47,649 nucleotides of DNA from Niallia taxi (GTDB lineage: Bacteria; Bacillota; Bacilli; Bacillales; Cytobacillaceae). Every line of letters begins with the position of its first letter. The first letter of the stretch is position 1. Of the stretch, positions 8,780 through 15,123 are shown piece by piece. The notes under the pieces were generated by a model, which had not been told where the DNA came from, searched no databases, and saw nothing but the letters and a program-made list of their open reading frames with translations. The position numbers were made by a program, and so were the translations under genes. Where the stretch lies: assembly GCF_004005475.1 (NCBI RefSeq), contig NZ_RZTZ01000023.1, forward strand, positions 1 through 47,649, written 5' to 3'.

Positions 8780-8808
8780 CGTTTACACAATAAAGTTCAC
8801 AATATTGT
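8780..8808 (-). promoter_or_regulatory. 29-bp shared upstream element, copy A (bacteriocin gene)
   Basis: On the minus strand this starts ACAATATTGTGAAC and ends ATTGTGTAAACG. It matches 25 of 29 bases of the element at 13624-13652 on the other side of guaA. It contains two TGTG repeats 12 bp apart, and a third TTGTGAA lies just upstream (8820-8814). ACAATATTGT is itself palindromic. It lies 59 nt before the bacteriocin start, where an operator or promoter is expected. The binding protein is unknown. Confidence 0.6.
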
Positions 8809-8881
8809 AAAAATTCACAATTGTTTTTGATATACATGTTAAAAATATCACTTTAATCGTAGATATAACTGGAGATACATT

Positions 8882-9220
8882 TTAGGATTCTAATTCCAAA
8901 TCCATCCATAATTTAGTTGGTATGCTTGTTAGCAACTCTTTTTTCTTTGAATAGACGTTGTATTTGTCGCTATTTTTTATGGCAATCCATTCACCATCCT
9001 CACTTTCATTTTTAGATAAAATATCCATTTTTTTCTTTTTCATTTCTATTTCAGCAATTTTATTACCAATTAGAGTAATATCCTTAACCGAACCTACTAA
9101 AAAGTAATCATTATGATGGACAGAAAGAGTATTCTCTTCCGTAAAAATGAAACTAGGCATAAGTTGTATAGGTATGCTCTTGAGGTCTGCATTAACATAA
9201 AGACTTGTAATATTTTCCAT
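8882..9220 (-). CDS. C-terminal part of a frameshifted membrane-anchored protein, unknown function
   Basis: This 112-codon frame has an ATG at 9220 but no ribosome site before it. Its frame stays open upstream of that ATG and overlaps the end of the preceding gene, reading KDYLVITAYPI into MENITSLYV. It is best read as the second half of the protein that starts at 9555, broken at an A run (9265-9268). The product is polar and Lys/Glu-rich with no recognised domain. Its C-terminal segment (ESEDGEWIAIKNSDKYNVY) is clearly related to the remnant encoded at 9801-9914. Confidence 0.6.
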   Translation of the reverse strand: MENITSLYVNADLKSIPIQLMPSFIFTEENTLSVHHNDYFLVGSVKDITLIGNKIAEIEMKKKKMDILSKNESEDGEWIAIKNSDKYNVYSKKKELLTSIPTKLWMDLELES

Positions 9221-9240
9221 GATTGGATAAGCAGTAATAA

Positions 9241-9555
9241 CTAAATAGTCTTTTTCGTCATCTCTTTTAACCTGAATGCTTCATCATTGACAGAAAGCCA
9301 GTTGAATACATCAAAATTACTCGTCTTATCCTTATAGTCAGATTCATAGACAACTAGTCCTAACTTCTCACCAATCTCCGCTTCAACACTAGAAGTAATA
9401 TACAAATACTCTCTATCATTAAAGAAAAAGGTTCCATCATCATCCTCCATATAATATCCAGTTGGTTTAGGATTATGGAGAGCTATATATAGGTAACTGG
9501 AAAAAGCAATAATGAGAATTAGCAATGAACTAACTATAATCTTTTTTTTATTCAT
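9241..9555 (-). CDS. N-terminal part of a frameshifted membrane-anchored protein, unknown function
   Basis: The ATG at 9555 has AAGGAAG upstream and begins MNKKKIIVSSLLILIIAF, a signal anchor followed by an exported acidic domain. The frame stops after 104 codons in ...RLKEMTKKTI. One extra A in the four-A run at 9265-9268 would instead continue as RLKRDDEKDYLVITAYPI and join the open frame ending at 8882, making one protein of about 223 residues. The broken form may be a true pseudogene, a phase-variable gene or a sequencing error. No family recognised; it lies upstream of the bacteriocin gene in the same island and orientation. Confidence 0.65.
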   Translation of the reverse strand: MNKKKIIVSSLLILIIAFSSYLYIALHNPKPTGYYMEDDDGTFFFNDREYLYITSSVEAEIGEKLGLVVYESDYKDKTSNFDVFNWLSVNDEAFRLKEMTKKTI

Positions 9556-9800
9556 TTGATGTACTTCCTTTTTTAAAAAGCACTTACATAGCATAATAGT
9601 TTTTTCCTATTAAAAAGAATAACTGTTAACAGGCTACCCCATACATTTCATTATAAAGAAACGCACTTTCAAAATGGGTAGGTAATTAGGTATAACCAAA
9701 TAGAATTAGTTAGTTCCGATAGCCCCCTTGTCTCCTGTTTTAAAAGAAAAAAATCATGCAGCTTAGGCTTCCCCAGCTTTAGCAATGAAATGTCCACTCC

Positions 9801-9914
9801 CTATTTACAATCGGGAACGTTTGTAAACATTTCTTTTTTCAAAGAATAGATTTTATAGTTATCCTTTTCCTTTACAGAAACCCATTCGTCATTCGAACTA
9901 TTGGCATGTGATGT
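9801..9914 (-). pseudogene. Remnant paralogue of the C terminus of the 8882-9555 protein
   Basis: The minus strand holds 37 open codons ending at TAG, including NDEWVSVKEKDNYKIYSLKK. This matches the C-terminal segment GEWIAIKNSDKYNVYSKKK of the gene ending at 8882. A stop lies directly upstream in frame, and there is no start codon or ribosome site. It looks like the tail of a second gene copy that has otherwise been lost, leaving the rest of 9556-9928 without recognisable coding content. Confidence 0.7.
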
Positions 9915-9928
9915 TTAAAGGTCTCTTA

Positions 9929-10675
9929 TCATCGTGAACTTTTAACTTCTGCCTCAATTTCTTCCATGGTAAAATCACTATTTCCGTGTTTTGATTTTAT
10001 TTCCAAAGATTGTGGTTCGATATAATCATCACTTTCAACAATAAATTTACCCTGGTAATCTCCCACTGCCGCATATAAATCACTTCCTAGTGGGTCATCT
10101 TCAGATTTCTCTAAAAAGAGAACAACAGTATTATTTTTTTTTATTACTGGCGCATCATTTAGAGTCACCTCAATTGTTTTTCCTTCCATTTTTTCAGACT
10201 CCTTTTTTTCTTCTTCCGTTGTAAATATTTTTTCATCTCCACCTACATCATGTTGGACATATAAACCGCCAGTTTGTACTACTTTTATAGTATCTCCAAT
10301 TACAAAATCTTCTTCAGTTTTACCAATGATATCAATAATCTTTACTTTTGAAATTGTAAAGGGAATATCATCATAGGTAACATATTCATTAGAAATAACT
10401 TGTCCTTCAATATTTAAGTCAGAACGTTGATCCAATTGTTCGACAGATTCAAAACTATCAACCATTGAAGCTTCGGCAGAGCTTACTTGATAGCCATCTT
10501 TATTTGTAATATCTATTCTAGTTGATCTAGGTTCTCTTTTTTTGAAACTAAGATTAGATTTTTCGCTTTGCTCTACTTTAATATCTTTATCTTCTCTTAT
10601 ATCAGTTGCTTGATTACTAGAACAAGCTGTAACACCTAGAAGAAAAAAAGAGGAGGTTATTAACAATTTTTTCAT
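9929..10675 (-). CDS. Putative lipoprotein, unknown function
   Basis: The 248-residue protein has a lipoprotein signal (MKKLLITSSFFLLGVTAC, lipidated cysteine at 18), so it should be anchored on the outer face of the membrane. The mature part is strongly charged (Lys, Glu, Asp) and mostly beta-like, with segments such as TISKVKIIDIIG and DTIKVVQTGGLYV and no recognised catalytic motif. AAGGGAGAG precedes the ATG. It stands alone in the accessory island between the degraded paralogue and the divergent XRE regulator gene. I cannot assign a role. Confidence 0.8.
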   Translation of the reverse strand: MKKLLITSSFFLLGVTACSSNQATDIREDKDIKVEQSEKSNLSFKKREPRSTRIDITNKDGYQVSSAEASMVDSFESVEQLDQRSDLNIEGQVISNEYVTYDDIPFTISKVKIIDIIGKTEEDFVIGDTIKVVQTGGLYVQHDVGGDEKIFTTEEEKKESEKMEGKTIEVTLNDAPVIKKNNTVVLFLEKSEDDPLGSDLYAAVGDYQGKFIVESDDYIEPQSLEIKSKHGNSDFTMEEIEAEVKSSR

Positions 10676-10844
10676 ATTGATACTCTCCCTTAGTTAGAAA
10701 AATAAACAAATCATTTAGTATAAAGTAAAACGTTTTCAATAAAATGTCACGGGTAATATTGTACCATTCGTCATACTACGCTTTTAAATTCCTCTCATAC
10801 ACTTTATAATTTCATTAAAATTATGAATTAAGGAAGGTGATTAC

Positions 10845-11045
10845 ATGAAATATGCGAGGTGGCTTCGACAAAAAAGGAAAGAAAAAAAGATGACACAAGC
10901 TGAAGTTGCTAAAGCGCTCGGTGTCAGCAGAGAAACAATTTCTAGTTGGGAACGCCAAAGATGTCGTCCTACTCTCGAGTTTACGGAACAAATTTTTCAG
11001 CTTTATGAATGTAGTGATGAAGAAATTCTTTCCTTTTTCTCGTAG
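10845..11045 (+). CDS. XRE-family HTH transcriptional regulator, short
   Basis: The 66-residue protein is almost entirely a Cro/CI-type helix-turn-helix: RQKRKEKKMTQAEVAKALGVSRETISSWERQR..PTLE spans about residues 8-45. It lacks an oligomerisation or ligand domain. AAGGAAGGTGA lies just before the ATG. It is divergent from the lipoprotein at 9929 and lies directly upstream of a decayed recombinase gene on the same strand, which suggests it was the regulator of an integrated element and is now a relic or has been recruited to island control. Its targets are unknown; the repeated element near the bacteriocin gene is one candidate. Confidence 0.88.
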   Translation: MKYARWLRQKRKEKKMTQAEVAKALGVSRETISSWERQRCRPTLEFTEQIFQLYECSDEEILSFFS

Positions 11046-11146
11046 TTACCCAAGTATCTTTCATGAATGGCTAGTTATAATACATAAAGAAAGCAGTAAA
11101 AGTATTATTATAAGTTCCTTGTACCTGCTTCCCTTTTGAATTAACT

Positions 11147-11477
11147 TTGTTCAAGAAGCTATCTCTATTTCAACAAAAATGCAGAAGAAATTATATTACT
11201 GAACCGAAAACTTCTGCTAGTAATCGAGTAATCCCAATAGATGAAAATACCCTAGAACATTTAAGACAATGGAAAGAAATACAAGATAAAACTATGCCGT
11301 CAAAATCGTTCTTTCCTACAATGAATTACCTACTAATAAACACGCACCAATGCATATTATAGACATTTAAAATTCGTTAACGTACACCCTATTAAAACTC
11401 ACGCACTCCGCCACTCTCACGCTTCATTATTAATTATTTCTCTTGAATCACGAGTAAATCAATATAAAATCATTTAG
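11147..11477 (+). pseudogene. Decayed tyrosine recombinase (integrase) at the guaA 3' end
   Basis: Frame 1 holds TEPKTSASNRVIPIDENTLE followed by HLRQWKEIQDK, the core segment of Tn916/ICEBs1-type integrases just before the catalytic box. After frameshifts, another frame reads RHLKFVNVHPIK then THALRHSHASLLI, the conserved H-x-L-R catalytic motif. The N-terminal domains and the final catalytic Tyr region are missing, and at least two frame changes interrupt it, so it is inactive. It ends 70 nt from the stop of guaA, whose 3' end is a known integration target in several bacterial groups, and it marks the right border of the accessory island. Confidence 0.82.
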
Positions 11478-11489
11478 ATTGGTTGCAGA

Positions 11490-11541
11490 TGAATATAAAA
11501 AGAGCTAGAAGCCCTTTTAAACAAAGGATTTCTAGCTCTTT
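11490..11541 (-). terminator. Terminator of guaA
   Basis: A 12-bp stem AAAGAGCTAGAA/TTCTAGCTCTTT (11499-11510 and 11530-11541), with a further CCTTT/AAAGG pairing inside, starts 5 nt after the guaA stop and runs into a T-rich stretch on the minus strand. Confidence 0.8.
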
Positions 11542-11545
11542 ACTC

Positions 11546-13096
11546 TTATTCCCACTCAATTGTTGCTGGTGGCTTACTTGTAATATCATAAACGACGCGG
11601 TTAACATGATCCACTTCGTTAACGATTCTTGTTGAAATGACTTCAAGCACTTCCCATGGGATACGCGCCCAGTCAGATGTCATACCGTCGATAGATGTAA
11701 CTGCACGGATACCGATTGTGTAATCGTATGTGCGTGCGTCGCCCATTACACCAACGCTGCGGATGTCAGGCAGCACTGTGAAGTATTGCCAAATATCGCG
11801 GTCTAGGCCTGCTTTTTTAATTTCTTCACGCAGGATATAGTCAGATTCACGAACGATTTCCAGCTTATCTTCGCTGATTGCTCCTAATACACGGATACCA
11901 AGACCAGGACCTGGGAATGGCTGTCTCCAAACGATTTCATCAGCTATACCAAGCTCTGAACCTAATGCTCTTACTTCATCCTTAAACAATGTGTTCAATG
12001 GCTCGATTAATTGGAACTGCATATCTTCTGGCAGACCGCCAACATTGTGGTGGGACTTGATAGTTTGCGCAGTTGCTGTACCACTTTCGATAATATCTGT
12101 GTAAAGTGTTCCTTGTGCAAGGAAGTCGATTCCTTCTAGCTTGCTTGCTTCATCATCGAATACGTAAATGAACTCGTTACCGATAATTTTACGTTTTTTC
12201 TCTGGATCGCTGACACCTTCTAGTTTAGACATGAAACGTTCTTTAGCATCCACTTTGATTACGTTCATATGGAAGCCTTCTGTGAAAGTCTTCATAACAC
12301 TTTCTGCTTCACCTTTACGCAATAGACCGTGGTCAACGAAGATACATGTCAATTGATCGCCGATTGCTTTATGGATAAGAACAGCAACTACAGAAGAATC
12401 TACTCCGCCGCTAAGTGCGCAAAGAACTTTTTTGTCTCCAACTGTTTGACGGATTTTCTCCATTTCGATTTCAATGAAGTTTTCCATAGACCAGTCACCT
12501 TTACATCCACAAACACCGAAAACAAAGTTTTTCAGCAGTTCATTTCCGTATACGGAATGGCGTACTTCTGGATGGAATTGTACTGCATAAAGACCTTTTT
12601 CCTCATTGCTCATAGAAGCAATTGGGCAAGAAGGGTTAATTGCGTCAACTGTAAAACCTTCAGGCTGCTCGACAACAAGATCACCGTGGCTCATCCACAC
12701 AATTTGCTCACTTGGCAAATCAGAGAAAAGCTTTGTGCTGTTTTGAATTTTGATTTCTGCTTTACCGTATTCACGATGCTTTGCTTTTTCAACTTTACCG
12801 CCGAAATGCTTTGTCATCAACTGCATGCCGTAGCAAATACCGAAGATAGGCAAACCAAGTTCAAAAATACGTTCGTCACAGCCAAATGCATTCTCATCAT
12901 AAACACTGTTCGGTCCACCAGAGAAGATAATTCCCGCTGGATTTAATGCTTTAATTTCTTCTGCTGTGATTGTATGTGGGTGAAGCTCACTGTAAACGCC
13001 AAATTCTCTAATTCTTCTTGTGATTAATTGATTGTACTGACTGCCGAAATCAAGAACGACAATCATTTGTTGGTCTTGAATGCTTGTTTTCCCCAT
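11546..13096 (-). CDS. guaA: GMP synthase (glutamine-hydrolysing)
   Basis: GuaA converts XMP to GMP using ATP and glutamine. The 516-residue enzyme has the class I glutamine amidotransferase domain (about 1-200: nucleophile in FGICYGMQL, His/Glu in QFHPEVRH), the ATP-pyrophosphatase P-loop ([12 protein letters not shown]) and the C-terminal dimerisation/XMP domain ending KPPATIEWE. The frame could start three codons earlier at GTG, but that GTG lies inside the ribosome site GAGGTG, six bases before the ATG at 13096. Upstream is a guanine riboswitch, so the end product represses it. In B. subtilis it is adjacent to yebA and pbuG; here both neighbours are displaced by insertions. Confidence 0.96.
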   Translation of the reverse strand: MGKTSIQDQQMIVVLDFGSQYNQLITRRIREFGVYSELHPHTITAEEIKALNPAGIIFSGGPNSVYDENAFGCDERIFELGLPIFGICYGMQLMTKHFGGKVEKAKHREYGKAEIKIQNSTKLFSDLPSEQIVWMSHGDLVVEQPEGFTVDAINPSCPIASMSNEEKGLYAVQFHPEVRHSVYGNELLKNFVFGVCGCKGDWSMENFIEIEMEKIRQTVGDKKVLCALSGGVDSSVVAVLIHKAIGDQLTCIFVDHGLLRKGEAESVMKTFTEGFHMNVIKVDAKERFMSKLEGVSDPEKKRKIIGNEFIYVFDDEASKLEGIDFLAQGTLYTDIIESGTATAQTIKSHHNVGGLPEDMQFQLIEPLNTLFKDEVRALGSELGIADEIVWRQPFPGPGLGIRVLGAISEDKLEIVRESDYILREEIKKAGLDRDIWQYFTVLPDIRSVGVMGDARTYDYTIGIRAVTSIDGMTSDWARIPWEVLEVISTRIVNEVDHVNRVVYDITSKPPATIEWE

Positions 13097-13238
13097 GTTA
13101 TTCACCTCATTAATCTATTAAAAAGCTCATTGTTACTATTTTTTCTAATTTTTGCTTATTCATGCTATAAATTGATTGCTACATAAAAAAACATTTAAAA
13201 AACTACTTTATAGCTGCAAAAAAAGGATTTCTTCATAT

Positions 13239-13413
13239 AAAAAAGACTAGAATTCGGCCTCAAATAAAAACGAAGGCAGAATTCTAGTCTTTAACTATTA
13301 CAATGGTTTTTACACACACCATATTAAAATAAGACCCATCTGCCTTCATAGTCGGATCCTTTAGGGTGACCCGGTAGAGACTCTCGAACCATATCATCGA
13401 GGATATATGAAGG
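13239..13413 (-). promoter_or_regulatory. Guanine riboswitch controlling guaA (aptamer plus terminator)
   Basis: The aptamer (13413-13343) has an 8-bp P1 (CCTTCATA/TATGAAGG), the joining segments TATATCC and GTCTCTACC, and ATCCGACTATGAAGG with C at the specificity position (guanine type). The terminator is a 14-bp stem AAAGACTAGAATTC/GAATTCTAGTCTTT (13242-13255 and 13279-13292) extended inward by GCCT/AGGC and followed by six T. The antiterminator is visible as GAAGGCAGA (13347-13339) in the aptamer tail, exactly complementary to TCTGCCTTC (13280-13272) in the terminator. Confidence 0.95.
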
Positions 13414-13432
13414 AAATTTATTAGTTTAGAAC

Positions 13433-13462
13433 ATTGTAACAACATGTCGAATTGCTGGTCAA
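13433..13462 (-). promoter_or_regulatory. SigA promoter of guaA
   Basis: TTGACC (13462-13457) and TACAAT (13438-13433) are 18 bp apart. The -10 is preceded by TGT (extended -10). Transcription would start shortly before the riboswitch aptamer. Confidence 0.72.
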
Positions 13463-13623
13463 GATGTTGTTGTTTTGATTAAATTTTCACACAATTCATT
13501 AAACCGCTCTATCCCTAATGCTATAGCCACCTTTTATATACTTTTCCTCCATTTGGAAATCGCCTTGAGATGGTAACTTAATCATCATTTTTACATTTTC
13601 ACTAGTACGAATGAGAATATAGA

Positions 13624-13652
13624 CAATTCTGTGAACTCTATTGTGTAAGCGT
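13624..13652 (+). promoter_or_regulatory. 29-bp shared upstream element, copy B (lipoprotein unit)
   Basis: This reads ACAATTCTGTGAAC to ATTGTGTAAGCG and matches the element upstream of the bacteriocin gene (8808-8780) at 25 of 29 positions, including both TGTG repeats with their 12-bp period. It is 46 nt before the 38-codon ORF. TAGGATT occurs downstream of both copies, about one helical turn closer here. Confidence 0.6.
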
Positions 13653-13698
13653 ATAGGATTAATAGTGTAATAAAATTTTTATAAGGAGATGATTAGCA

Positions 13699-13815
13699 AT
13701 GTTTAACAAGAAAACTATTCTAGTAAATATTGACCTAGATAAAAATGGCGGGCTTGGTGTCTACCCTGCTGATATTAGAGATTCCTCCAAAACTGTGACT
13801 TACAAGAAACTTTAG
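13699..13815 (+). CDS. 38-codon ORF upstream of the lipoprotein gene
   Basis: A strong ribosome site (AAGGAGATGATTAGCA) precedes this ATG. The product begins MFNKKTILVNIDLDKNGG and has no recognised domain or membrane segment. It ends 5 nt before the lipoprotein start at 13821, which has no ribosome site of its own, so translation of the small ORF probably delivers ribosomes to the next gene. It may be a leader peptide or the head of a decayed gene. Confidence 0.5.
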   Translation: MFNKKTILVNIDLDKNGGLGVYPADIRDSSKTVTYKKL

Positions 13816-13820
13816 AGTCA

Positions 13821-15065
13821 ATGAAAACTTTTATTAAGTTCACTTTTATTGTCGGAATAGTCCTATCAATATCCCTATCCTCAACAGCTTGTTCCTTTTT
13901 AGAAAATCGCAACATTCCTGATATCTTTGAATTAGAGAAAATGGATTTGTCTGGCAAGGATTATGCGATGATTTTCTCGGCAGATATGTGGAATGAAGAA
14001 CAGATAAAAACAGACAGAAACGTTTTGTTATTAATTGACAGCCAAGGAAATTGGGACGCTTATCATACTTATAATCTCGATCGTGCCAATATTAATTGGA
14101 CAAAGGATGGCTTATATTTTTCTGACCATGTGTACGAGTATTTTGTTGATAATGCTGGCTCTATTTCGAAAACGAATAAAACGTCCGATTTGAAAGAAGG
14201 AACTGGCCAATATGGTTCCTCTGTTGACGATAATGAAGCTGTTTGGTCATGGTTTGATATTGGATTCGATGAAATGGGTGGATATCAAACCCGCATTACG
14301 TATCAAGATAAAGAGAAAAGCACGGAGAAAATTGTGGAGGGTGAATATACTTATATGTTTACAGTAGGACATCAGTTATATGGTGTCTCAGGTCCTTTTG
14401 GGTTAACAAACGGTATAAACAAACAAGATAAAATAGGTCTAGTGAAATTTACAGAAGAGGAGTTAACTCCTGAATTAATATCCTCGACTCCTTTACCCGA
14501 TATAACTGTTAGCCCTGTCCATATCGCTCACCAAGTCGTTTTAAAAGATAATATAGTTCATGTAATAGGTGAAGCTGAATCGATAAAGGAGAAATTTCTA
14601 ACAAATTTGATGATGTGGAATGTAGATAACGGGCAGTTAGCACTAGAAAGATTAGCTACTTCTACTGATTTAAAATTCAGTTCCTTCTACACACATCAAA
14701 ACGCTTTAAAAAATGATGAATTATTTTGGTTTAATGACCGTGCCGAATTAAAAAGAACCAATCTAAAAACCTTTAAGACAGACTTAATCCAATCTTACAA
14801 TGTGGATGTAACAGAAGAATTATATTACTCTGCGCGTTTTTTGAAAAATAATGATATTCATATGGTTGTGAATGATACGACATGGGGGAATTCCTTTGAT
14901 AAGGATGGCACAAAAATGAGAATTTTAAAAACATCCTTAAATCATCCTCAGGATTACACGGAATTTCCTATAAAGGATGGCAAAAGGTTAAGCAGATTAT
15001 TTTCCAAGGGGTCTTTAACTCCAACCGACAATAGTTTTGCGGTCAATCCAAAATTAGCTGAATGA
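13821..15065 (+). CDS. Putative lipoprotein, unknown function
   Basis: The 414-residue protein has a lipoprotein signal (IVLSISLSSTAC, lipidated cysteine at 24). The exported part is rich in aromatic and acidic residues with repeated beta-like stretches (for example LLLIDSQGNWDAYHTY and NDELFWFNDRAELKRTN), suggesting a propeller-like sensor or binding fold; that is a guess from pattern, not a recognised family. It is the only plus-strand gene between the transglutaminase gene and guaA, which are neighbours in B. subtilis, so it looks inserted. Its start is probably coupled to the 38-codon ORF. A shared element upstream links its control with the bacteriocin gene. Confidence 0.82.
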   Translation: MKTFIKFTFIVGIVLSISLSSTACSFLENRNIPDIFELEKMDLSGKDYAMIFSADMWNEEQIKTDRNVLLLIDSQGNWDAYHTYNLDRANINWTKDGLYFSDHVYEYFVDNAGSISKTNKTSDLKEGTGQYGSSVDDNEAVWSWFDIGFDEMGGYQTRITYQDKEKSTEKIVEGEYTYMFTVGHQLYGVSGPFGLTNGINKQDKIGLVKFTEEELTPELISSTPLPDITVSPVHIAHQVVLKDNIVHVIGEAESIKEKFLTNLMMWNVDNGQLALERLATSTDLKFSSFYTHQNALKNDELFWFNDRAELKRTNLKTFKTDLIQSYNVDVTEELYYSARFLKNNDIHMVVNDTTWGNSFDKDGTKMRILKTSLNHPQDYTEFPIKDGKRLSRLFSKGSLTPTDNSFAVNPKLAE

Positions 15066-15078
15066 AGTCTATAAAAAG

Positions 15079-15120
15079 GGAAGGGAACACCATCCATTAC
15101 GATGTGTTCCCTTCCTTTTT
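15079..15120. terminator. Bidirectional terminator
   Basis: A 12-bp stem GGAAGGGAACAC/GTGTTCCCTTCC (15079-15090 and 15104-15115) is flanked by A and T runs. It lies between the convergent lipoprotein gene and transglutaminase gene and can serve both. Confidence 0.88.
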
Positions 15121-15123
15121 TCG

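Noticed and set aside
9601-9800. Coding content in the gap between the split gene and the remnant
   Set aside because: Frequent stops in all frames and no protein similarity recognised; only the remnant at 9801-9914 is supported.
11544-11575. Direct repeat of the guaA 3' end as an attachment site at the far side of the island
   Set aside because: I compared the last bases of guaA with the region 5200-5350 and other island gaps and saw no convincing copy by eye.
12329-12946. 205-codon plus-strand frame opposite guaA
   Set aside because: It lies fully inside the well-conserved guaA gene on the other strand, has no ribosome site or recognisable protein, and is a shadow frame.
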